The notes under the pieces: model-generated | Database searches by the model: none | What the model saw: the letters and a program-made list of their open reading frames with translations, nothing else | Told to the model about the DNA's origin: nothing | In this document: piece by piece, positions 1 through 10,440 of the stretch | Layout of the letters: the number at the start of each line of letters is the position of its first letter | How positions within the stretch are numbered: the first letter of the stretch is position 1 | Assembly: GCF_004027225.2 (NCBI RefSeq) | Contig: NC_044282.2 | Coordinates: 64,593,725-64,657,724, forward strand | DNA: 64,000 nucleotides | Direction: 5' to 3' | From: Strigops habroptila | Taxonomy: Eukaryota; Chordata; Aves; Psittaciformes; Psittacidae | Translations under genes and position numbers: made by a program

Positions 1-1394
1 AGGCTTGATGTTACATTAAAAGTATTAAAAAATCCGCAAGCGGGTTAACTGTTCTTTTCTATGGGGCTGTAGTAATCATTTGCTTAAGAGATTCTTGGTT
101 CCTGTAATACCAAAATAATGGAGGGGAATTAGAAGGCACTTTCAGTTACAAATATTTGTGCTTTATTTTATACAGTATTATGGAAATGAACTGCACTTTA
201 CCTTAGAGTTTTTGAAGGCTGTGATTGTAGGCTTGTGGCAAAAATAGCTCTGCATTGAATGAAAAGTAATGGATTTTGTATTGTCAGAAATGTGGTCATA
301 TGAGATCAGTGGATCCATTCCAAATTTTCTGGAATTATCTAGACTTTGCTGTCATTATCCTGTGCCCCAGTGTATCTTGCAGAATATTAATGAATCTAAG
401 AATAACTTCTGAGGTTTGCGGGGGGATCACGAGTGATGCAATGTGATAGCAGATTTGATGCAGCATCTCGTACTTTTATCGCCCTGCACTGGTTTGTGAC
501 AGCCCAGTTTTGGGGGGTTCTTTTCTTCTTATCATTTATCAGGTGTTCCCAATCTGAGAATCTAAACAGCAAAAAATAAATCGCTTTCATAAACCTCTGA
601 CACAAAATACTTCCCCTTAGCATGAATCACCCAGTTCAGTGTGGTGTTACCCTGATTTCTGGAGAAGAAATAAGCTCAAATTCAGTATTTTTCTTTTTGG
701 GTCATGTTTTCCTACTTTAGAGAACATTGTCATGGTAACTTACACATTATCTTTTACTACTTCTTTCAGCATGAATTACACAGGTAATTGCTGTCTCTCT
801 CTCTCCCCAGTCCTGCTAGGAATGTTGTGAGCAACTATTCCTTGTAGAAGCAAACCTGGAGCAGCCAGGAAGTGCTCAGTGCTGCGAGGGATATTTCACC
901 CCACTGTTCTACAAGAAGATCAGGTGTAGCTCACTGTGTGTTTTGACACTCCTGCAGCAGATACCACAGATGTTTGCATGGAAGAGGGATGTGGGTTTGC
1001 ATTGTGCAGAAAGCACAATGTACTAGAGCAAAACCCAACACCTCTTAACCAGGCAGCCCTGGTGAGTCACATCTGAATTGTGTGCACCAGGTGTCAAGGA
1101 GAGGCCTTCCAAAGAAAGGTTTGGAAGCAAGTAATAGTGATAATAATGCTGAGGTGAGTTTATCAGGGTTTACTTATCAAGGTTTGTTTATTTTCTGCCA
1201 CCAGACAGTACGATAGCAAATTCCCACAGTAATGAGTAAGAGTAGTCTGCGATGAAGGGAGCTTCTGCAATAGAACTTGGCAGCATCGTTGCAAAATGAC
1301 TTTCAGATGTGCGTTTTCCAAGGAAAATGAGTCCTTTCCCTGTTTAAAATGTGTCTAATTTCCAGTTTGAATTTTGGGTTATTTTGGGTTTCTG

Positions 1395-1497
1395 AGCAGC
1401 CTGGTCTAGTGGAAGGTGTCCCTGCCCATGGCAGGGGGTTGGAACCAGATGAGCTTTAAGGTCCCTTCCAACCCAAACTATTCCATGATTCTATGAT
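1395..1497 (+). mobile_element. CR1 LINE 3'-end fragment
   Basis: A fragment of about 100 bp runs from the 'cctggtctagtggaaggtgt' block through 'aaggtcccttccaaccca' to a short ATTCTATG-type tail. This is the extreme 3' end of a bird CR1 LINE in sense orientation. Only the tail of the element is present, as expected for a strongly 5'-truncated insertion. Confidence 0.9.
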
Positions 1498-2619
1498 TAT
1501 ATTGGGATTTTATTATTATTATTTCTTTTCTCTTTTTTGGGGTGGGGAATTTTTTTTTTTTTTTTTCTTAATTTTTTAAATTCCCCTCCCTTTTTCCTTT
1601 TAATTCAGATTAGCATTTCTTTGTCCTGCAAGCCTCTAAGCAGGTCCAGCTAAACCTTGAAGGTAATATTGTTTCTGTCTGTGTTAGAGAAATAGCTCTA
1701 ACATGGAGCATGCTATTAATACCTTCAGGCAGTGGCCAGGTCACTGGCATGACTGGGGCGATTTGCCAGCTCCCTTTTAACACTGGAGCCAGTGGGCTCC
1801 ACAGGCAGCTCAATGTCCCTGCTTTAGAGCTGCCTCCGCTCCCCTTGCTCCCAGCAACGCTGAGATGTTGAGGAGTGACCAAAGCCACCTTGTGCTTTAA
1901 ATCTATTGACTTAAAAACTAACCAAGTGACCCTGATGTAAAGCAAGTCTAAAGGACTTTGAGTGGTTTGTATTTTTGTTATTTGCAAAGTTAAGGTGCAG
2001 TTACTGCTGCGAGGTCTCTGCCAGTTTAATCTTTTAGTGATTAAAAAATTAAAAAGGGACAACTGAGAATGTACAGTTCTTGGTTGTGAGAATGGGAAGC
2101 TGGATCACACGGGCACAGGCCAAACCTGCTCTGGTGCAAAGCAGGCAAGGAGGAAATCGGAGCCAATAAGGTAGTTGGCCATTATTGATTTTCCTTTTGA
2201 AATACCATTACACTTGTGACTTGGGATATTACTTACAGGGTCATCCCTGCAGGTGTTTTACTAAAATAGTATTTAAATGGAATTAGCAAATTTGGAGGAT
2301 TTCTTCACAAGGAGATTTTTTGGTAACCCTAACTCATGCTGCTGAAGCGTGTTCTCCCTAAGCCCATGCACATGTTTCCTTTTACTCCAGATAAGCAATG
2401 TCTTAAGACTCATTTGTAAAAGTGGAAAAAACCCCCCACAATAGGCTATGGATTTACTCTGAAATCGGTATTTTGTCTTTTCTGTTTAATTAATACCTTG
2501 GAAACAAAGCGACATTTGTTTCTGCTTGTGGGTGTTGCTGGAGGAGATGAGTGTGCTCTGAATTCCCACTCGTGTTTGCTGTCATGCTTGGTGCAACCTG
2601 ACCGCAGGTTGAGGCTTGC

Positions 2620-2667
2620 GTGATGCCTTAGTGATGCCTTAGTGATGCCTTAGTGATGCCTTAGTGA
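2620..2667. repeat. 11-bp tandem repeat, 4.4 copies
   Basis: The unit GTGATGCCTTA is repeated four times without error (2620-2630, 2631-2641, 2642-2652, 2653-2663) and followed by a partial GTGA. It lies in the COMMD1 intron, and no function is visible. Confidence 0.95.
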
Positions 2668-2963
2668 CCTGCTCCTTGCACCTCACCCTGCCTGCAGCTT
2701 TCCCCAGGATTGTTTTATTTATCCCCCACTGGCTTTTCTGTTTGCCACCTGATTTGCTTGTATTGTGAATTGTAAGGTACTCATCTGGTGTTAATACATT
2801 GCTGATTTAACCCTAACCCTGCTGCAAAGCCTGCAATTTCTTTAGTGCACTTATAATAAAAGTCAAAGGTGGTTTTCAGGTTTGTGTTTACAGAGGTAAT
2901 TCTGTCTGAAAGAAAATGTTTGGTTAGCTTGTAACGTGGCTTTAGATATCCTTGAGTTTCTTC

Positions 2964-3078
2964 TGAATCATAGAATGGTTTGGGTTAGAGCTCATCCAGT
3001 TCCAACCCCCCTGCCATGGGCAGGGACACCTCCCAGCATACAAGGTTGTTCAAAGCCCCATCCAGCCTGGCCTTGAAA
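2964..3078 (-). mobile_element. CR1 LINE 3'-end fragment, reverse
   Basis: The segment begins with the 'gaatcatagaatgg' tail and continues through 'ccatgggcagggacacc' to 'cctggccttga', the reverse complement of a CR1 3' end. It lacks several bases after the tail and is diverged in the middle ('cctcccagcatacaaggttg'), so it is an old copy. Confidence 0.88.
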
Positions 3079-3562
3079 ATAAATGATTTGAATATGTTAC
3101 ATTCAATTTATATCTGAAACATCCCCCTCAATAGCTTCTTAGGATTGAATATAAGATATGTATTCTTGAGATGTATAGGTATGCCTGAAATCCTCCAAAG
3201 AAAAGTTGTCCTTCTATGTATTTCAGTGCTTTTTCCTGCTACAGAACTGAGCCTGTCTGAGTAAGATGCCTGACACCTCATTCTGCAGCAGGAGGGTGCC
3301 CACAGCTGGCTGTGCCGTGGTGGGAAGCGGCAGCATCCATGGAGGAGTGGTGAAACCCCACTGGGCTGGTGGGGGCCACGTTGTCTCTCTCCAGGCTCGT
3401 CCTGAGCTGTTGCACACATCCTACTGCAGATCTGGTGGTGGGTTGAGCTGTGGCCAGATGCAGCCTGCAGGTGACTCCTCTGCAGAGGAGACACGGGCAG
3501 CTGTTCGGGAGGGAAACTCTATGTGGTTGGCTCCTGGCATGTTATGGTAGAATATTACATGA

Positions 3563-3740
3563 TTTTACAAGGGCATGTAGTGACAGGACAAGGGGGAATG
3601 GCTTTAAGCTGACAGAGGGGAGATCGAGATTAGACATAAGGAAGAAATTCTTCCCTGTGAGGGTGCTGAGGCACTGGCACAGGTTGCCCAGAGAAGCTGT
3701 GGCTGCCCTATCCCTGGCAGTGTTCAAGGCCAGGGATGTA
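3563..3740 (+). mobile_element. CR1 LINE internal 3'-region fragment lacking the tail
   Basis: Sense-strand CR1 sequence runs from 'gggcatgtagtgacaggaca' to 'gtgttcaaggccaggg'. One frame translates to a peptide with the familiar CR1-type words [14 protein letters not shown] and RLPREAV. Homology stops abruptly where other copies continue into the 'ttggatggggcttggagc' block and tail. This copy is therefore cut at its 3' end as well as its 5' end, which is atypical for CR1. The overlapping open frames on both strands are products of this repeat, not genes. Confidence 0.88.
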
Positions 3741-5132
3741 GTGGTACCAATCGCCCAGTGGTCTCCGAGACCCCAGTTCAAGGCTGTGAGTGGGCTTGTG
3801 CTCACTCCAGGCATGTCTGAAATCCACAGAGGTGAGGACGGGCACACAGCATTTCCTGTATTCTCCTTGCACAGTTTTAAAATGCTGCTGCTTTTCATAT
3901 GAACATAGTATCTAACTGGACAAACCCTGCTTTTTTCTCTGTCTCCATGCGTTGAACGCTGTAGAATGCTCCAAGTGTGAAGGTGGAATTGGCTCCCTCT
4001 CCCCTTGCACATGGCATCTCTGCTGAACCATGGAGACCTGCTCTCCTGGTAGCTGGCAGCGCTTCTCTGAATTAATGGAAGAAAGCCCCCAGTTCCTTGA
4101 ACCCACCTGAGCTGTGAGTTGTTGAGGCTGTCATCAACACCTCGGCATCTTTGTTCAGTTGCTGAGCAGTTTGTGTTTCCTGCCCCTTGGCAGGGGGTTC
4201 TCCTCACCTCTCACACCTTTGTCCAAGGTGTTTCCACCTGAGTAGGCACATATTTGCATGTAGCAACCTTCACTGTCCTTGGGCCAGCAAGCATGAGGCA
4301 TGGCACCCCACTGACCAAACCCCTGCCAGTGTTCTCACGTGTGACCACCACTTGCTAACAAAGCCGAATTCCTCACTTCTGTGTTGGGACATGCCCCAAG
4401 CCACCACCCTGGCCCATGGAACGAGCCTTAGTCAAGACACTTCGTGTTCCAAAGCAGATTTACTCCCAACTTACGTTGCAGTCCAGGCAGTGACCAAGTT
4501 CCCTGAATGAGTGTCATAGGAGGTCCCCGAATAAAGTGGAAATGATGTGAATAAAATGATACCTGAATTCAGAGGGTTTATCTTTGTTTTTCAATACAGT
4601 AGCTAAAACTTAAAAATACTAGATGGATCAAAGTTGCTGGAAACCATTTTAAGTAGCTGCTCACACTGACGCAACAGAGAACTACTTATGTTTTTAAGTT
4701 TTGAATGTGTGAGGATTGGTTTTCTAAAAATACATGGGTTTTACTGTAACTACTGAGATAAAGTTGTGCTTCTCTTAGCCTCTCACAGAAATATTTTTGC
4801 AGCACTCTGTTGTTACTGAGAAAGAAAAAAACCTGGAAGACCTGATTCGAGGCTGGGGGGAGTTTGTGTTTCTTGGATGTTTGTTTTGCAGTTCCTTTTT
4901 ATAGCCCAGGCTCAGGAGGGAAGTGGGAGGAGGGGTGGGAAAGCATGTGGGGAGAAAACCAAGACAGCCACAGGAAATGGATGTCCATTCCCACACCTTT
5001 CTGGGAGCACTGAGCTTGGCTTTCCAGCCTGAAGGTGGGATGCATGTGCCGTTTCCATTGCAAAATGACTATGCTCTTAACGGCCCCGTTTATGCGCATA
5101 CACGTGCCTTTTTCCAAAGACCATGTCCATCT

Positions 5133-5261
5133 CAAGGCCAGGTTGGATGGGGCTTGGAGCGACCTGGTCTAGTGGAAGGTGTCCCTGCCCATGGCAGGGG
5201 GTTGGAACTGGATGAGCTTTAAGGTCCCTTCCAACCCAGACCATTTTGTGATTCTATGATC
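5133..5261 (+). mobile_element. CR1 LINE 3'-end fragment
   Basis: Sense CR1 3' end running from 'caaggccaggttggatgggg' through the 'ggaaggtgtccctgccca' block to a 'gattctatga' tail. It is slightly longer at its 5' side than the copy near 1395 and is otherwise of the same type. Confidence 0.92.
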
Positions 5262-7240
5262 TCCATGAAGAGCTCAGCTGAAGTCCAATGTGCCATGCTT
5301 CAGGACTTCCAGGTAATGAATGACTTGTTCCATTTTGGTTTTGCTTAACTGAAAGGGCTCCAAGTGGGCTGAGATTTCTTTTAACAGTAGGAATTATGAA
5401 AAGGGATGTCGTGTTTCTTGCTGAGGAAGAGCAGAGGTACCAAATTGGTGCTGCTCCTGGAGGACACCTGAGGGGAGCAATGGGGAGTTTTGAATTTCAC
5501 AGCTCTGTCTTCTTTTTTCTTCGTATTTTTCATGGAGGGTATAAACTAACGAGACATTAAATAAAACTGAAGCCAAATTCTGAGCAGCCTGATTCACAGC
5601 CCTCTTGGTCATGTTTTAGATTGGTCCACGTGAGAGTGTCATAACTAGGTACCGTCCAAGCCTCATAGGAAGGTTTTAGCTGCTTTATAGATAAAAGTAT
5701 GCTTTGTGAGTACACTTAAGCTTGTATAAAGTGTCTTGCAGAGTCTTAGTGTAATCCAAGAGTGTCCTTTTGCTCAGTTTACATTCCTTTTAACTGACAA
5801 AACCTGAAGAGGAGGGAAAAAAAAAGTCCTCCTTATGCCTTAGGCTTGCGTAAAAACATCTCCACCAGAGCTGGGCACTTTGCTCTTCTGTCTGCTCACA
5901 TTCACCATGTCATTAAACCCTAAAATCAGCTTATGCAGATGTTGAAGGTTGCATGGGCAAGCCCTGGCCTGGGGAATTTGGTTGATGGGCTCACATGACT
6001 TGGGGTGCACAGTTGTGGCTGGAAAGCCTGAGATGTCACCAGGAGTTTGGCCTTGGAGTTTGTCCTGTCGAGGACTATGACTGTGGAGTTAAGCTGTCAA
6101 ATCCATCACCAAACATCTTCCTTCTGCACAGTGACCAGCTGTAATTATGCTTTGCTGTAATTACACTTGCAGAGATATTTTATACAAGGTATTTCCATAA
6201 GACGTGTCAATAACCATTGTCAAAGACAAGAAAAATGGTGTGAGGGAGTCCTTGCTCCCAAGTCATAGATTTCATATCTGTCTTGTCATTGATCCTGACT
6301 GTTTAATGCTACTTCTGTGATGTTTTGGAATGTACTGCGTGATATTATAGAGATGAATGATTAATTTAAGAAAAAAGAAACAAAACCACAATCTACAATA
6401 AGTTTCCAATAGGATGCTGTTGATGAACCTAATTGCTTGCTCACACAAAGGCCTTTCCTAGTAGTCACCTGTATATTCTGCATGGTATATATTTACTTAC
6501 GTGACCATTACTGAACTTTACTGATGCTCATTCAAACACAGTTCTCCTTAGTTCTTTGAATCCCTTTCTAATCAGAAGCACCCACATACTAAACCTATAG
6601 CTTGATCTCTGCCCCTTGGTCCATCGGCTGATTTGGTTGTTAGCAGATAAGATAATAAACATTTAATGAAAATGCTTTTAGCAGTCCTAAAATGTGGTTA
6701 GTAAAAGTTGATGGATTTAATCTGTCCAGTTATTTTATCCTTGTGTATTAACTATTAATTCCATAAATGTAAAGGATGAAGTGGTGGTGGTTTTGATAGG
6801 GGTTAATTATATGGAAAAAAACATGTTCTGAAATAATGATATAAATTTTAGTCTGGCAGAAAACAGGTGGGACCCGGAGATGCCCTTCTGCTTTTATGAG
6901 CACCACAGGGTCTGTGTTACATATAGAAACTTGGTGGATATACAGTGATTCTCATGGCTGAAACTATTCCGGTGTCTCATAAGGAAACCTCCTCCATACC
7001 GGCTGCACTTTCATCTTCAAATACTTTCAGTTTGTTTCTCTGTCACTGATGGTGCTTCACCTGGAATGACCTTTAGGACACAGTCAGGCTTCTGGCAATC
7101 TCAAACATTACTTCTGCCAGCTTCACTGTAGGAAATGCTTTGTAACTATAGACATAGCAGTAGGTAAGGTTAATGGGCTGGAGATCTCAGGAGGCCTTTT
7201 CGCCTTGGTGTTTACTAATGAGTTCCATATCATTGCAACT

Positions 7241-7301
7241 TTATATATATATATCCACATATATACACACATATTTTTTTTATATATACATATATATATA
7301 T
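7241..7301. repeat. TA/CA-rich microsatellite
   Basis: An interrupted (TA)n tract mixed with CACA and a T run, typical low-complexity intronic DNA. It may be length-variable between individuals. Confidence 0.9.
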
Positions 7302-7978
7302 CTTCTTTATTATCTGGGCTTTTGAAAAGATCCTTTTACTATATCCCAATATCCATCTTGTTAAGAGATAACTTCTAGATGTGACAGGACTTTTCAAAGC
7401 AAATCAGTGATACTTCTTAACTCGCTTCTAAGTTTATATTGATACTAGAACCCATGAATAAGAGAATATAAATCTCTCCTGAATTTCCTGACTGGAATGT
7501 CCTGTACAAGACTCTCTTTTGGATTCTTGTTTTTCCTGTATAAAATCTGGTTTTTGTATGTGACGAGCTTTGTGTGGTGGCTCCAACCGCTTTGCAGTTC
7601 CCAGTGTCTGCAGCGACAGCTTTGGGGATCAGCGGATTGGGAAGAAAAGTGGAAGTCTCAAATATAATTCAATTTCCACAAGTTTTACAGAAGTCTGCAG
7701 CTAAGGAGACACCCAAACTGATGCCTACACTTGAAAGGAAAGCTGGGCAGAGCTCAGCTGTCCTATGTCCTCTTTGACAGCCCCTGGCACATACTGCTCT
7801 CGCTCGGTTGGTGTGTAGCCAACTGCTGGGTCTACTGAGGTTATTTGAGTGGTAGAAGGGAAAAAGGGGACATGGGACACAGATCGTCAGGAAAGCAGAA
7901 CTCGCTGTCCTGCCTCCATTGTATACCTGAAAACCCATTGTCTTTCTCAACTGTTGTTCTTGCAATTTTGTTTTGTAG

Positions 7979-8086
7979 GAGTCGGAGTTCCTCTGTTTGG
8001 AGTTTGATGAGGCCAAGGTGAGCCAGATGCTGAAGAAGCTCTCAGAAATAGAGGAGAGCATGAACTCATTGACTCAGACCACTTAA
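7979..8086 (+). CDS. COMMD1: COMMD1 terminal coding exon (C-terminal end of COMM domain)
   Basis: This is the last coding exon of COMMD1, a COMM-domain protein of the Commander/CCC complex that acts in endosomal cargo recycling, copper homeostasis and NF-kB turnover. The exon follows a clear acceptor (TTTTGTAG at 7978), starts in phase 0, and encodes 35 residues before TAA at 8084-8086. The peptide opens ESEFLCLEFDEAK and continues with LSEIEESMNSL, which I recognise as the COMMD1 C-terminus (the human protein has a very similar EFLCLEFDE...LSEVEES block). In the family this segment forms the last strand and helix of the COMM domain. The rest of the gene lies to the left of the window. B3GNT2 follows on the same strand, as in other vertebrates, which independently supports the call. 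The exon is too short to be found from an ATG-initiated frame. Confidence 0.9.
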   Translation, partial: ESEFLCLEFDEAKVSQMLKKLSEIEESMNSLTQTT

Positions 8087-8089
8087 CCA

Positions 8090-8095
8090 AATAAA
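8090..8095 (+). terminator. COMMD1: COMMD1 poly(A) signal AATAAA
   Basis: A canonical AATAAA starts four bases after the COMMD1 stop codon and is followed some 40 bases later by a T-rich stretch. If used, cleavage would fall near 8106-8120 and the 3' UTR would be only about 20-35 bases. I see no other canonical hexamer close downstream. Confidence 0.7.
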
Positions 8096-9719
8096 GAGAT
8101 TGGAACTCAGAAAATGAATGGCCCTCGGTACTCTTTCATTATTCCTCTTTGTGCACATAATCTAGCTAATGATTGTTAAATCCTGATGATAACTGCAGAA
8201 TGCATTCACAACCAAGTATGGGCTAAGTCACACTATGAAACTTTCTCTGTCCCCTCCTTCAGGCCTGTTCTCCAAGCCAGCAATGGTGGTGTTTGCGTAA
8301 AGCTTTGCATCATCAGGCCTTCGAGTGGAGCGCAGCTTTTCTCTTTTTCCCCTCAGTCAATCTCTGAGTCATGCAGATGCTGTAAATACTGGGCTGGATG
8401 AATAGCAAAGGTAAATTGGCCAGTTGTGGCAGGGAAGAAATGAGCAGAAGAAACAAGCAGACTATGGGGGACTTATGTTTTTCCTTCCAAACCATGGGCT
8501 ATGTTGAACAAATCCACCCACATGAACTGTGTCTGCTTTGAGCTTGAAGTCCAGGAGAGTAGGAGAGCAAGTTCAGGGAGCAGAGACGCAAACATACATT
8601 TCTGTAACGGGAGTGTCTGTGCTGCTAAGGATTAAATGGATCCTGAGGGTGTGAGGTGGCCAATGTTGCTGGCCCATCCAGTCACACCTACCCAACACCA
8701 TGGGGAGCCAGGGGGCAATAAGGGGAGCCTCAGGGCTGTGGGAGGTGCTGGTTCCCCCAAAGCAGCAGCCCTTCTGCATGTGCTGAGCGCCTGATCCAGC
8801 TACCTGCTGGCAAGCCTTCAAAGCCGCTTTTGACCTGCTTCCCTAAAGACCATCCACCCTCATCAGCCTTCCAGCTCTTGAGCTGTAGTGGTGCAGCCCT
8901 GGCACCGAGCTGCACGGTGTGTTTGAGGGGCCAGTGCTTTGTCAGAGCACAGTTTAACTTGGCTGCTCTTAGTCCTGTTTGTCATGATGTTTGTTTTGAC
9001 CTCAAAAAAGCCCCAGGTTAGACCCAGGGTTTCTAGTGTGTGCATGTTCAGCTTGGAATTTGGATAAAAGGAAAATGTCCTTGGCAACCTTGCAGGTTAA
9101 AGCCCTATTGATAAAATAGTTATGTGAAGAAAGCTTCCAGAGGCAGATAAGGTACGTAAAGGGCACCACGAGCTGAGCTGCCCGGGTTGCTGTGGCTCTT
9201 GGCTGTGGAGGCACCCACATCTCTCTGCCATAGCACCAAACTGCAGAGCAACCACCACCCTTCCGCTGCAGAGGACCAAGAAGAAATGTTTTCCGTTTCA
9301 GATGTTTCCGTTCAGGGGTGCACATCCTTGTCACAGCAGGATGTATAACCACACGTACTGGCTTATCTGGGCAGGAGAACCTGGTGGGTCTGTCTTGAGC
9401 ATGGAGCATGATGGTCGGTACTGGAGAACTACCTGATAGTCCATAAGGTGGTGATGGACCAGCTGGAGATGACAGTGGCTTGCTGTTTTGTGCTGTTACT
9501 TAACCAGAAGGTGTGCGCACACATTTGGTTGGAGGCCACATTGATGCTTTCAGTTTTATTTCAGCTTCATAAGCAACCTCCTCCTGAGCTAAAATTATAT
9601 TGAGGGCTTGTACCAAGATAGAGATGACAACATAAAATATTCTTGTGCCGTAACTAAAGTACTCCTCATTGCTTCTCCTTGTGAATTTATTGCTTGTGGA
9701 GTTGCCAGATTGTACTTGG

Positions 9720-9789
9720 ACACAAAATCTCTTCAGAGTGAGAGAAAGGCACCTACACAAAATCTCTTCAGAGTGAGGGAAAGGCACCT
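9720..9789. repeat. 35-bp tandem duplication, two copies
   Basis: Two adjacent 35-base copies (9720-9754 and 9755-9789) beginning ACACAAAATCTCTTCAGAGT differ at a single base ('gagagaaagg' versus 'gagggaaagg'). The near identity suggests a recent slippage or duplication event. Confidence 0.95.
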
Positions 9790-10229
9790 TTTCCCATCTG
9801 CCTGGTCAGAAGGGCAAGCATCACTCAAGCCAATTTGCATCGCTGCATTAGGAATTAACATTTCCTTTACTGTGGCTGTCCCTCTGCCACCCTGCCTCTC
9901 ACAGCCACCTGGTTCTCCCCTCCATCTCACGGGAGGACTGCACAGCCCCATAGCTCCTTGCTCTCCCCAGCAGATACTTGTCAGAGTGGAAATGGACTGT
10001 AGCTACCAACCGATCCCCGCACTGGTCCACGGGTACCTGGCTGCTGGCACAGATGTGGAATGCTGAGTGGTTGATGAATCTCTGAGCTTTCCACTTGCTT
10101 TTTCATCACAGTTCATTAAAATGGAGGCGTCTTTCTGCATTTTAGAGCATGCTTAAAAAAAGAAAAATCAAGGTCAGGGAAGGATCATGATCTTAAGTAA
10201 CTTGCACCGTGTCAAACATACTTATTGTT

Positions 10230-10440
10230 TTATTTTAACATGGTCAGAGGATAGGAAAATGTGCTATAAATGGAAATTAAAGAGAAACAAACTGGGAACA
10301 GATGTCAGGAAGTATTATTTCATGCAAAGAATAATAAATATGTGGAATGGGTAACCAGGCATGGAGGCTGAGGCAAAAAGCACCAGGGTCATTTAAGAAA
10401 TAATTAGATACTTTCCTGGTAGAGGTGTGAAGTTAAAAGG
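10230..10440 (+). mobile_element. Probable ancient CR1-like LINE 3'-region remnant
   Basis: The words 'gaaacaaactgggaacagat', 'tatgtggaatgggtaaccag', 'catggaggctgaggcaa' and 'catttaagaaataattagat' occur in the order expected for the 3' region of old amniote CR1/L3-type LINEs. The copy is degraded and its ends are estimates. Assignment is from memory of the family and needs a repeat-library search. Confidence 0.5.

Larger units (their letters stand above)
1..7978 (+). other. COMMD1: COMMD1 last intron (3' part)
   Basis: This stretch lies upstream of the final COMMD1 exon and ends in a convincing splice acceptor: a T-rich tract followed by TTTTGTAG at 7978. I see no other COMMD1 exon in it. 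It contains four CR1 LINE fragments (near 1395, 2964, 3563 and 5133), a short 11-bp tandem repeat at 2620 and a TA-rich microsatellite near 7241. The open frames inside it, up to 221 codons on the minus strand at 3542-4207, overlap CR1 remnants or look like chance. Intron assignment rests on recognising the downstream exon and on the very large introns known for COMMD1 in other vertebrates. Confidence 0.75.

Noticed and set aside
2811..2821. Telomere-like CCCTAACCCT
   Set aside because: Fewer than two units; far too short to be an interstitial telomere.
3542..4207. 221-codon minus-strand open frame
   Set aside because: Its lower part reads a CR1 fragment on the antisense strand, and the rest has no recognisable protein character or splice signals.
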